64,000 nt of DNA. Source: Trichoplax adhaerens (taxonomy: Eukaryota; Placozoa; Uniplacotomia; Trichoplacea; Trichoplacidae). The stretch spans positions 412,189-476,188 of the forward strand of contig NW_002060960.1 in NCBI RefSeq assembly GCF_000150275.1, given 5' to 3'. The translations under genes and the position numbers were made by a program. Numbering within the stretch: the stretch's first letter is position 1; every line of letters begins with the position of its first letter. Shown piece by piece: positions 1-22,980 of the stretch. The notes below the pieces were generated by a model. It was not told the DNA's origin, made no database searches, and worked only from the letters and a program-made list of their open reading frames with translations.

Positions 1-2053
1 TTTCTGGGTGAGTTAAATTGCTGTAAATGTTTACTTTATTCTGCCTTAAACTATCGCGTGAATTACTAACAGCCTTATCGAGGACATTCTAAATTATACT
101 ACTTGAAAATGGTTCCTGTAAGCTAGTTTACTATCCTTTATCATAAGATTTGATGCAAAAAATTGTATTCCTTAATTACAGTAGTATCGTTTCAAATGAT
201 ATAAAACGCTTATTGTATGATATAATGAATTATTAGCTGTGTAAAGTAAAGCAATTTGGCGGGACTAAATGAAACTGTTGCGTCATGTAAAATGTAGGCT
301 TTTGAACTCCAAGTCGATAATATCATTTCATTTTAGTGACATTCATTCGTTAGCATCTTTGCTTATCGCAATATGTACTAAGGTTCGACGAAAGATTGCG
401 TACCTGAAATGTTGCTAGAATTTTTCAATAAGACATGATAGTACTTGAATTTTTGAAGTATGGAACGTGAAATCATAGACAAAATTGACCCAATTAAGGC
501 ATTGTACAAAACTAAGGATGAAAATGGTTAAAAAACTTTACATGCAAAATCCATAATAGCGGATTCTAGATTAAAAGAGGAGAGTTATTCATTCTATTGC
601 TGAGTATGGTTTATTAATAAGCACATGTAGTAAAAGGTGGACGACGGAAGCATTTATTTGTTGTCTATATTTAGATGCAATATTTTTTTAGTTGCTATGT
701 TTTAAGGTGATATTGCATGATTCAATATGGTAACGCATATTTTAAAGTAATATAGATATTTAATTGTAGCTCAATTTTAGTGCAGAAAATGACTAAATGC
801 ATGGAAAAAGTCCGAAATAAAGTATCCTTAGCTAGATGTTGATCTACTAACAAGTTTAAGTCAAATCAATTTAATAGTCGGACAGTAGAATTTTGCAGCA
901 TAATAGCTAAACAAAGTTAAATTACTAGTGAATAGTCTTGCCATAACTACACTATGTTCATACTCGTATGAATATTACAACAATAATTGCATGATTGGTG
1001 GTCCATATTACGATCTGGGATTGCTCTCAGATGTAAATATTACATTAATAAATAACAATAAAAATAAATGAAAGTGCAATTAATCTCATTGGTAGGTAGT
1101 TGAAAAGGAACAGTCGTAATTACAATCTCCGTCGCTTATGCTAGATGATGACTTAGTGATGGAAGCTCAGATAGGAAAAAATTTTCAACGTCGACTAATT
1201 CTTTTCATCAATATGTACAGTTTAGCCAATATTTGCAAGAGATACTGTTATCAACAAATGAATTTTTAACCCAACTACCTTGCAAAGTTGTAATTGTCCA
1301 AAATTTATGATTAATGTTACGATAAGTCTGTCAAATCTTCATACCTGAATAGCCGATCTGAAATAATAACATTGATATCTTGCAGGGAAGATTCTTGATT
1401 AAATAAATTTATTATCAACAGTTACCTGCAGTAAAGGCTAGTGTTAGCCTTACAAGCGTAGATCATTACGTACCGCTACTATTTGCGTATAATCCCAGAA
1501 AATGAGCTACGAGTAATAATTTAACATACCACGTAAAATCTAATTGCGTATTCCAAAAATCATAATTGTATACATTTTTTTAATTAATAATCTCAAGTAA
1601 GAAATGCTTTCTTCAATGCTTAAGTTTGAATTAATTTTGCAGGGTAAAGGCTATAACGTAGTACTAGTTTAGCTATTCGTAATCTTAAGCAGCTATTACG
1701 AACCTAATTTACGAGATTAAACTACGATTGAAAACTTTAAAAATTATCGATTCTCCATTTTACCTGTTTAGAAGCTTAAGTTTAAATATCGTATTTAATA
1801 GATAAATCAGATAATAGAGTGTTATTCAACCATTATCCTCGCTTATATACGCAATGTTTTTTGGCTTATCGTGCAGGGCTAAATTAATAATTGAAAATCT
1901 AGTCAAAATTTTTCTAGTAATCAAATTTTACAATATGAAGTAGAATTGAAAGTAGAGCTAAGATGTAGAGAGGAGTATATATAGATTTCTACCTTTGCAT
2001 CTTATATTATAATAATGGCAACGTTTAATCTTCTGCCTTTATTCCATCATTAG
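1..2053. other. AT-rich upstream region, no gene recognised
   Basis: No reading frame here looks coding on either strand. The stretch lies upstream of the transporter gene, so it should hold that gene's promoter, 5' UTR and missing start-codon exon. I could not identify that exon. An ATG at 2015 is in frame with exon 2054, but a TAG stops it at 2051-2053, directly before the exon, and that TAG is the likely splice acceptor. Confidence 0.6.
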
Positions 2054-10755
<8,702 letters not shown>

Positions 10756-12272
10756 ATAATTAAACAATGAACTTTGATAAATGTGAGAAATTTTATTTTA
10801 TCGTAATGACCTTTCAGTCTTTAATTTCCGACAGCTATATCCTTTGTATAAGTAGCTTATTACGGTATAGCTATTTATTATGAGAAAAGAATATTTAGTA
10901 GGAAATTATCAGTTGCTAAGTAGATGCTTCACTGCACAGTTATTGGGAAGGTGAAGAATTAAACGGAATTATTTTTCGGAAACATTCTTCTTATTCTATT
11001 GTTTGTAATAGCAATAATGTGAATAATTTCAAAATCTAATTACATGTATGTAATCTCATCCCAAACTGGTTTAGCATAAAAAACCTTCAAAATATACCGT
11101 AAGATGTAGATAAATTACTAAGGTGTATTTATTTGGTATGCAGGTTTGTATGCCAGTAATAAAAAATTGTAATTTTAGACATGGATTTGCTATTTGTTTG
11201 ATATTATATTTACGACAATATCCCTAGTCTTTGTTCGATGAGTATTCCCAGCTCGTATATATAGAACTAAGACTGGTTGTTTTGAAGTAACTGCTATTAT
11301 AATGTAATAAAACTAAAATTCATAGGATTAGCGAAATAGTAAGCAGATAATTCGAAGTTATAGTATGATAATTGCTGCTATAGGTGCTTAGGGTATACTA
11401 ATATATACGCGTATATACCTCTACATTAATAATTTCACCGGCTTTAGTCGGCCAAAAATATTTTAAGTGCTTTTGTTAGCAACACCTTAAGATCGTAAAT
11501 ATTATTATTATTTATTAAGCTGAGATTATGCTAACATCTACTAATGAACAAAATAAAATACTGTGGTGCTATACAACTAATTGATTACCTGTACTGTACA
11601 TGTCAGGGATACTGTTGTACGGTTAAGAATAACCTTTATCCAAATTTCTTGTACAAAATAGAGATAACGTTTCCATTCGATACAACATAAACTATAGCTA
11701 GAACAAGCTTAGCAGGTATAATTCGAAGTTTATTTATTATAAAGAGTTGGCTGATAGCAACAAAAATAAAGCTAAGTACTATATGACAACTTTAAATTAT
11801 AATACATATGGACAGATATCTCAAATTTATCAAAAATATTTTAAATATTCGTGATATAAGTGTTTGATCATATACATAGTTATGCTAGGAATGTACTGAA
11901 GGACAATATAGTCGCAGCTGTCTCATTTAAGAGTATAAAGTATTTAATTCGTTAATAAATTAGTAAGACAAAATGTATTTACATCAGTTCCTTTCATGAT
12001 AGCTACCGAGAAAAGTCCCTTTTTATGTAACTGTTTATTTTAGTCTCCTATAGATTTAATACTGCAAGATAAATAAGGTACCAAATTCCCGACAATGGAT
12101 TAAATAAAATGATTTATAATAAAATTCTACATTAAAGAATATAGTTGATCTAGTAATTTAGGAAATCGCCTAGATATCTCAAGTAATAGCTATTTACGTA
12201 GAGAATCTACCGAGTAATAGCACAGATAATTTTGGATACTTGAACTAGTAAAGACGATAAAATGGCAATTTT
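10756..12272. other. Convergent intergenic region, no gene recognised
   Basis: AT-rich sequence between the 3' end of the ABC transporter (+) and the 3' end of the MOSMO-like gene (-). I see no reading frame with coding character and no long repeat. It should contain both 3' UTRs. Confidence 0.55.
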
Positions 12273-13682
12273 CTAAACCAACTGTTGATCAGATTGATCG
12301 TAGCTAAACATTTGGCATATAGTTCTATGCGCTAAAAGGGTGCCAACAAAGGTGAGAAAGTTAGCAGCGATAAAAAGAGGAAAACATCTACCAATGTAAG
12401 CATTAGATGGCAGTCGATATGGTTGGCCGCCAATAGCTGGAATGTGAAATCCTACCGGGAAAAGCAACATGGCGCTGCAAAATATAATCACTAGAAGAAA
12501 CCAATATATGGTTAGAATATGGAGTATAAAAGTAACAATTGAAATTGTGATAATTGCCGGTTATAAACTTAACATGACAGTTAATAGTTGCTTTGAAATA
12601 TATTGAATAGAAAGTGACTCTTTGAAGCTGAATTCGTTGCAAGTAATTGGCTGTGCCAATTGATTTATATTTCATGCTTTAATACGTAGCAATGCTGATT
12701 AACAAGAGAATCTTAAATGTATACTATATGATAAAATAATTAATTGACCTAATTTAACAACAACATTGATTTCAAGTTTATTGGTCTAATCTGTTGATAA
12801 TATACTTGTGTAGATGTCCGTACGCGTATATATATATATAGGTTTAAATTTTATATATCAGAAAAGAATCTACTTGTTAATGTGTACTTTGTGACATTTA
12901 CTCAGAGTATAAAAGATTTTCGTGGTTATATGCGTGCAAAACTTGTCTATTGCAACATTATTCCTAGCGTAATGGATATTATTCGTTAAATTAATAGTGT
13001 ACAAAGTGAAAACAGCGTTTTTAAGTACTTGGATCAATGGCACTTAAGGAATATGTTTGCTGGTAAAGTTATCTTTCCAAGGTAACGTCAAGTTAGGTTT
13101 AAATTTATGTAATAATAATCTCCAGTGATATTTGTGAACTCCATACTATAATTATTAGCTTGGACAAGTTCTTTTTCTACGTAACGAAATATATCGTACT
13201 CTGTGATCAAGCATCTTTTCAAAAACAAGAACTACAGTTTCTTGTAAACTCTACTTTATTGTAAAAGTTAGGCTCGTCTAACTACTGCCAATGACTATGT
13301 CGAATCTTACAATCTCATATGCAATTTGTCTATTTTCGTATAATTCAAACAATTTTAGTCTTTGATCTATTTGAGGCTATCCTCCTTACTTGCACTATAA
13401 TTAGCTATCAGGAATTAGTAATACAAATGAATAAGACAATGATGTATCGCAGCTAATTTATGCTTACGTGTAATAACCGAAAGGACTTTACAAGGAATTT
13501 GTAAGTTTTGCATTCTGATGGATAGGCACATTACACAAATAGTCACTAAGAGCATGAGGCCAGATCCAATGACCAGTACAAATAAGATTGACCACTCTAA
13601 GGAGAGTTGTACAGGTCGGCAATGGAATTTGCTAGTTAACCGATCTCTTACGCAAATTGTAAATAAGCCAATTGTAGTATAT
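12273..13682 (-). CDS. MOSMO: MOSMO-like four-TM membrane protein (5' exon missing)
   Basis: Two minus-strand exons, 13682-13468 and 12490-12273, join in phase (C|TG) and end at TAG. The upstream exon encodes CVRDR, a further Cys, then EW followed by a hydrophobic segment. This matches the recalled vertebrate MOSMO (C16orf52) pattern in order and spacing. The last exon has FCSAMLLFPVGF then GGQPYRLPSN, the family's most distinctive block, and a final TM helix. In vertebrates MOSMO works with the ubiquitin ligases MEGF8 and MGRN1 to lower cell-surface Smoothened and so damp Hedgehog signalling; that role here is inference. The exon for the first TM helix should lie above 13682 and end in phase 2. 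I searched to about 15.5 kb without finding a convincing copy. Confidence 0.82.
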
Positions 13683-15580
13683 TCTATATAGAAAAGTGTA
13701 GACAGCTTACGTTATTAAGATTGCGATCGTTACTTTATACACGCAAGGAAAACCGACATAGTTAGACTAGAAGGAAATTTGTAATTTTCTTCTATAATGT
13801 AATAAAATACAAATTTTAATTCATCGCTTTACTGTAATCATAACTTGATAGAACCACAGACGAAGGATTAAAAGTTTGTAATACAACATGAACTACTCGA
13901 TACTCTACTGGAATAGTATTGAGTAGTGCATGATTACAGTACAAGAAGTTGATAGAGGGTATGTTAAAGCACGAAGAGAAGAGTTTCAATTTTTATAGTA
14001 CAATATTGAGGAAGTAATATTTATTGGTGGACTATAGCTATCGCGAGCGACCAAGGATTCTGGTGATGATTAATACACATTGACTGTAATATTGCCATTT
14101 ACTGTGTTGTGTTACTGTATTGGGATAAACTAATCGGGCAACTTAAGAGAACACTTGTCCGATATTCTTTTCATGTGAACGCGGTACCTAAGCCATGGAT
14201 ATCCTTTACATGTAATATAGGGTTTAGAACAACTGTACAAGATCAAGGCGATAACGATCAGCCTATAAGACGTTGTATTGCATCGTGCACGAAAGATCGA
14301 TGTCAGTAAACATGGAAGAACTACAAGTTGGCTCTTTATATTGACTCTAGCAGTAGCTTTGTTTAAATGCGTTAATTCACTTTCGAGGAAGAGATCCCAA
14401 AAGCTTTATCCTATCGATTCCATTGGTTCACTGATGATGACAACATTGTAGTTATTACCTGTATCCAAATAGGCCTACTGGGTTTAAGTGCAGCCCTATA
14501 TGCTCCGTTCAAATGCGAATCCACTTTCGAGGACGAGATCTAAAAAGCTTTATCCTATCGATTCCATTGGTTCGCTGATGATGGCAACACTGTAGTTACT
14601 ATCTGTATTCAAATAGGTATTACTGGGCATTAGTGAAGCCCTATACAGTCCTGTTCTACTAGTCGTAAATTGTGAAACAAATGATTTATTATAAGGGAGA
14701 AAATCTTTCAGTGAATTTGGTGACTAATTCATACACTCATTTCCAAAGTAACTTTTTTGTATATCTTACTGTATGTTGCCGAATTTGGTAACACAGTCAA
14801 TTCTAATCTATTATCATAATATGTTTGTGCGGCCGGCCATGATCGTTTTCATGCCAATCCTTCGACAACTCTTCCATGTTGTACACGCTAAAACAGCTGT
14901 AATTAAAGGGTCACTAGCATTTACTCCTTCATTTCAATAAGACTATCAATCCAACAATCGTAACTGTAACATCAGACACCCTTTACTGATCAACGATGTC
15001 ATTGTGATTGGAAGGAATAGGGCATTGGGCTGTTGTATTTGACATCGTAAAGGAAGCATAGTATGGTCACGATCGTGTAGACTGTTGGATTGTACTCGTC
15101 TATTCGAGTATCCGTATGTTGTGCACTCACTAACAGGAAGGGAGCATCTGCAACAATCACGAAACCATTTCAGTTTGAACCGAGATCAATATCCATGGTT
15201 TACCTGGTGTTGATATGTAAATCTATTCCTGATCGACTAAAGAAGCAACATTCAAGGTAACGGCTAAAATCAAGCAAACTATAGCAGCGATATGGGTTTT
15301 CTCCATCGTTGACTGAGTCTAGTCTCTGGCGATTGATTGAATGTCAATTGTCGAACTCAGTCTGTAGCAATGGCGTTGATTATCCTATCGCCTTCATCAA
15401 GCGATTCTTGACCGTTGATATTGATCTACTGAAGGGACTATTGAAACTGATTGTATACAATCCTATTTGTCGTTGATTTCGGCCTAGTCAAGTCGATTTA
15501 GAAGAGACTTATTTGCCAATAAGTCTCTTCATGTTGACATCCAATCATTGATGTGCAAGTTTTGCTACCCATTTAATCGG
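13683..15580. other. Non-coding region between MOSMO-like gene and the GTAC tract
   Basis: No convincing coding exon on either strand. It holds a two-copy tandem repeat (listed separately) and, presumably, the promoter and first exon of the MOSMO-like gene. The start of an earlier reading frame at 14109 lacks any family resemblance. Confidence 0.45.
14361..14655. repeat. Two-copy tandem duplication, period about 145 bp
   Basis: Copy 1 (about 14361-14506) and copy 2 (about 14507-14655) share long blocks. The clearest is the run from AAGCTTTATCC through CCATTGGTTC to the CTGATGATG block, at 14401 and again at 14545. Copies differ by scattered substitutions and small indels, so the duplication is not very recent. 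I find no coding frame shared by both copies. Confidence 0.8.
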
Positions 15581-15599
15581 TTGGAAAATACTGTTCCAC

Positions 15600-15999
15600 T
15601 GTCTTCCGAAGCATGGCAACGGAAAGAAAGATAGACGGACGTCAGCTTCACGTCGATCGTCTTTGGCTGATAAGATCTTACAGTCGTTTAACGCAAGCTT
15701 TCAGCAAAATACAGTATACAGTATTCCAAAGCATGACAACGGAAAGAAAGATAGACGGATGTCAGATTGGTAGGACAATACACCTACAGTACATGTTGAG
15801 TGCAGGCACAAGTACAGTACTGTACAGTACAGTACGTACAGTACGTACTGTACATGCTGTACACTGTACAGTACAGAGTACAGTACAGTCAGTACACGGT
15901 AGAGTAACGGACCACCGATTGGCAGGACAATAGACCTACAGTACCTTACAGTGTACAGTACAGTACATGTTGAGTGTAAGCACAAGGACTGTACAGTAC
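15600..15999. repeat. Overlapping tandem duplications at the edge of the GTAC tract
   Basis: The block containing AACGGAAAGAAAGATAGACG appears at about 15618 and again at about 15739. A second block, GATTGG(T/C)AGGACAATA followed by ACCTACAGTAC and later ATGTTGAG, occurs at about 15766 and 15917. Together they suggest stepwise local duplication that brought GTACAGTAC words along and then amplified them. Confidence 0.75.
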
Positions 16000-16680
16000 T
16001 GTACAGTACAGTACAGTACACTGTACTGTACTCAGAGCATCCCGTACAGTAAAAGCCATCGCCAGTACAATACTGTACACTGTACACTGTATGCTTTTTA
16101 ACAGGGACAACTGTACAGTGTACAGTACTGTACGGTACTCCATTCAAAATTCTCTCTCGAAGGCCACAACATATCAATGAATTCCAAGATCATCATTCAT
16201 ATGCGTACAGTAGAATTGTGTAAAGCGAACAAGACACATGACTGCGCCAGCGCAGGACATGCTAGAGTAACAGTTTTGTACAGTACAGTACAGTACAGTA
16301 TGAAACTGGGCATTAGCCCTGACCATTTGGCATACTGTTACAAAATGACTTACTGTCCTTCCCATGCTCAGGGCTACTGCGCAAAAGCGTTTGGGGTGCC
16401 CGTTTGATTTCGTACCATACTCAGTGTATGTACAGTACAGTACAAGTGTACAGTACTTCCACTTGGACATTTTCGGACCTACAGTACAGTACTGTACAGT
16501 ACACTGTACAGTACAGTATGAACCAACAGCTGTTACAGTACAGTACTGTAACACTGTACACTGTAGGCGATAGTCCTGTCGATTACAGTGTACTGTACTG
16601 TACAATACAGTGCCCACCAAAGTACTGTACACTGTACACTGTACACTATTGTACGTGTTCTAGTCGGTAGTGTACAGTAC
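15780..16680. repeat. GTACAGTAC/GTACTGTAC self-complementary tract
   Basis: About 0.9 kb is strongly enriched in the words GTACAGTAC, ACTGTAC and TGTACAGT, interspersed with ordinary sequence. Because GTAC is its own reverse complement and CAGTAC pairs with GTACTG, many adjacent words can fold back. An example is 16000-16030, where runs of GTACAGTAC are followed directly by ACTGTACTGTAC. Open reading frames here on both strands consist of Tyr-Ser-Thr-Val-Cys-type low-complexity translation and are not credible genes. Short outliers of the same word occur at about 17626 and 18561. Confidence 0.85.
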
Positions 16681-17110
16681 GCCAGCGCAGTAGTGGGTGG
16701 AATGCGGTCTGAAAGTGCTATACTAAGCAGACATGGTAGAGACATACTGTATTTCAGCAATGTTGCAAGGGGGATTGGATGCATCTTTCCATCGATCCGT
16801 TAGAAGACGCGAGGAGAAGCCTTTACATGCCTTTGGATAAGCTCATTACAGTATTTGCTTTCTTTTAGTGTGGGTCGATACTGGTTAATCAAGTGGCGTG
16901 CAGTTGATTAAGGTTGAAGAAACGCCATCGATCACTGACGGACTTCCAATCACATTTGAATGGTGTGGATAGGCTAATCGCAAGTCAACGTCAAGCGGAG
17001 TAGGCAGATCCATCGTCTACAATAATATCATCATCGTCAAGAAGAATTACACAGTCCATTACCTTAGCAAAAGAATCATCATCATTCAATTAAAGTCAAT
17101 CTAGCTAGCG

Positions 17111-19162
17111 ATGAACAGTTCCGATCTTGTTGCACGATGGGATGTAGCGCTTCCCGATAAAGTGTATAAAGTATCCTTTGAACACGGTACCACATCGGGT
17201 AAACGAATTATCTGGGTCAACGACAAGGAAGTATTGCGCAAAAACTGGATGTTCAAATTAGTGGGTAGAGAACAATTTAAATTAGGCAATTCCGTAGCAA
17301 CCATTAATATTGATGCAGCTGGTGGATTCGCTTATGAATATTCTCTCGAAGTCAACGGTAAATCCTTAAAAAAATTTGTAGAAAATCGCAAGAAAAGTTC
17401 CAAAACCTGGGCATTTATGCTTACTGGTGAGCCGACAAGAGTGGTTTTCGGTAAGTTGATCAATCCACTGCAATAGGCTGTAGACGTGTTGATAGTCATC
17501 CTTGATAATCCTTTCCAATAGCCATCGCTATCGTCAAGAGTCCAACAAATTATACAGGAGTCATCCATTTCCCGGACACTTGATTTTACTAAATTGTTGG
17601 CAGAATAGTTTACATTATACTGCAGATACAGTACAGTACACTGGTTTTATTATTATTATCATTTCTTACTATTCAATTTCTCATTTATCTTGATCAAAGA
17701 CAAGTTCAAGCTATCCATGAATTCTATCCCAATGATAATATAATCCAACATTGAAATATACACTTGAATCCCATTGATTGTGATCTTGTTAGACAGTGAC
17801 ATTAGAGAAACCAATCTTTCTCCCAATAAACCTGACATCGCATAGCTTAGTTCCGCCTACTACGAATCGAGATCGACTACAATTTCTATCCCCCTACGTG
17901 AGTTTACTACAGTATAGAGACGCGACAATATTCGCAGTATCAAGAGACAACAATACAATCGTGTACTAGATTTAATCTTGCACGCGTACAAGTCATCAGC
18001 AAGACTTACGATGGATTAGCTTTTAAAAGGAAATAAGTCTAATTTAGTCTTTACACGTCATGCGGCTTTCAAATGAACTATAAATCCAACAGAGAACGGC
18101 AAACACGTTGATCGAGTACGCCTATCAACAATATAATATACTGTATGGAATACTACAAAATAGCCCATAAATAATAAAATCTTCAAATAGGAATCAAGTA
18201 AAGTAGTACGCGCTTGTTCTTTCCATTTGCTTGTTCAACTGCTTTCTTCACAACTACCACTACTCTCAGCCCATTTCAATTGCCAATACTCTATTGTGGA
18301 TATAACTGTGGTTATGTATTTTTCTCGTAGAAAAGGACTCTCTGGATGTTTGGGTTAATGGAGAGAAATTAAACACAGCGGTAGGACGATGCATCAATAG
18401 TCAATATAAATATAAATAAAAGGATATTACATATCAAATGCACCATTATGTTTTTATTTGTTATCAATTACTCGCAATAATTACCAATGGATGTAATCTC
18501 TCTCTTTCGAATATATATATTTATATATGCATTGAAAATGTTCAATATCCAACATCGGCTAGTACAGTACTGCATTAGCTCGTCGATAAGCCGTGTTGTG
18601 ATAATGACAACAGTAATACTAGCAGCTGAAGAACAACAATACGTTACTCTAGTAGTTAATACATATAGATAAAGCTGTAAAATTAAATTATAATGGATGA
18701 TTATGCTAAGTATTACGTAGCGTTGTAAGATTAATGATGCTCTTCCTATCCTTCTCATCTGTCTAAAAGTAAGCCTACGATCGATACCATGACAACTTTT
18801 TATTAGGCTACCTTACTATCTTGGTCGACGATCCTATTTTCTTACCGCAACACGCTAGCTTGATTTCAAAATTGTACATCTTCAGACTCAATGTCTAGTG
18901 AGATAGATATTCAATTAAATCATAGAAACTCTTTTTCTTTTTTTTTTTTCAATGATGACAATAAAATAATTAATTGCAATTCTCTCCAATAATATTCAAT
19001 CTTTTGTACAAACAGGGAGAATTTGTTGAAGACGGTACAGAGACACATTTTACATATCGAAATCATAACTGCTACATAAAAGCGATAAGTTCCGGTAAAA
19101 AGAGGGACGGAATTATTCATGCTCTAATCGTAGATGGCGAAGAAATTCCAAGCGAAGATTGA
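17111..19162 (+). CDS. FAIM: FAIM, Fas apoptotic inhibitory molecule
   Basis: Three exons, 17111-17450, 18331-18380 and 19016-19162, join in phase (TTC G|AA; GCG|GGA) to give 178 aa, matching the ~179-aa animal FAIM. The ATG at 17111 sits where the family starts. Conserved blocks run the whole length: WDVALPD, FEHGTTSGKR, WMFKLVG, ATINIDA, FAYEYSLEVNGKSLKK, DVWVNGEK, FVEDGTETHF and a C-terminal IIHALIVDGEEIP. FAIM is a cytosolic two-domain beta-sandwich protein; in vertebrates it protects against death-receptor killing and protein aggregation under stress. The tiny 50-nt middle exon is supported by its perfect phase and the EKDSLDVW block. An AATAAAG hexamer overlaps the stop codon; it may or may not serve as a polyadenylation signal. 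Confidence 0.96.
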
Positions 19163-20279
19163 ATAAAGCATTTCTCATATTAAACCAGGTCAAAACACGA
19201 TAAAACAAAGCATCGTATTTGCTTAGATTTAATTTGCTATTATTTTGATGGATTGTATGCTCATTGCGATCTCAAATGGCGATTACCCACCCTATCGATC
19301 TTGTCGATACCATCTAACTTTAATCAATTTTAATTTCACTTTCAAAATCGAAATGGATACAAGTTTAATACAACGGTACGTTAGTATATTATCGCTTAGA
19401 ATTGAGAACTGAAAAAATCCTAAAATTTTAACCCACTTGCTTTTATTTTATCTTTAATCTTTGGTCCTTATCTAATTTTTGTCATATTGTTGTCGACTGA
19501 TTGCTAAATAAGACTAATTTCTTTTGTACTGTAATACTTAATTAAAGGCAATGTACTATATAGTAGATAATGTGGTCGTTTTTAACTTTGAATTGAAATC
19601 GTTCTGCTTTCCAAATTAACTTGCAGGTTTTTTGCTTATGTAGCTCATTCAATTCTTGCACACGCAAGAGTTATTTCCATCTTATTAAGTTAATAAACAT
19701 GCGTGAAATTCCAACTAGACTTGTCGGTACAATGACACAGCTTTGCAAATACTATTGCGTATTGCCTTAAGGTTATGTCGGCTGTAAGCTCTTTAGTAGT
19801 TGATAAACAAAATTGCACCTTTCCTAAGATTGTAAATTTTTCTTTGATTATATAAATTATTGCTAAAGCTTGGCGTTAACCTACCTCGTATTGAAGCATA
19901 CTAGGGCTAATAACTGAAAATTAAAATCATATTTTAATCAGAAGCATTGATTCTTTTGATCACGTACGGATGCAGCAGTTTTATAAACATTTTACATGGT
20001 TAACAAGATCCAACCTAGGATAGGAGCTATTCTTTGATTACATACAAGAATTAAAAATAAATTAAATCTTAACATTTCCACTCAGTGTAATTTATAAATT
20101 CTTGCATTATGATCGATCAAGAGTGCTTAACACTGGGCCACAAGCTGTCCCAATAGCTACAACTCTAAATACTTTACATTCCTCCTTTTACAACTACTAT
20201 AGACATATTTATAAGGGTAAAAAATATACAAAGTAAAATATACTAGTAATGACATAAAATGATTTAGTTAGTAATGAAG
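19163..20279. other. Convergent intergenic region, no gene recognised
   Basis: AT-rich sequence between the 3' ends of FAIM (+) and the GPATCH8-like gene (-). No coding frame or long repeat was seen. Confidence 0.55.

Positions 20280-22980
<2,701 letters not shown>

Noticed and set aside
12403-12675. 90-codon minus-strand frame overlapping the last MOSMO exon
   Set aside because: It is a different frame from the conserved one; the acceptor at 12491 and the phase join to 13468 explain the coding sequence.
14041-14100. Candidate MOSMO first exon on the minus strand (contains an Asn-Pro-Trp reading)
   Set aside because: The motif lacks the residue between Pro and Trp, there is no good donor, and the phase does not fit the exon at 13682.
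15613-16803. Several overlapping frames up to 158 codons on both strands
   Set aside because: Translations are Tyr/Ser/Thr/Val/Cys low-complexity readings of the GTACAGTAC words.
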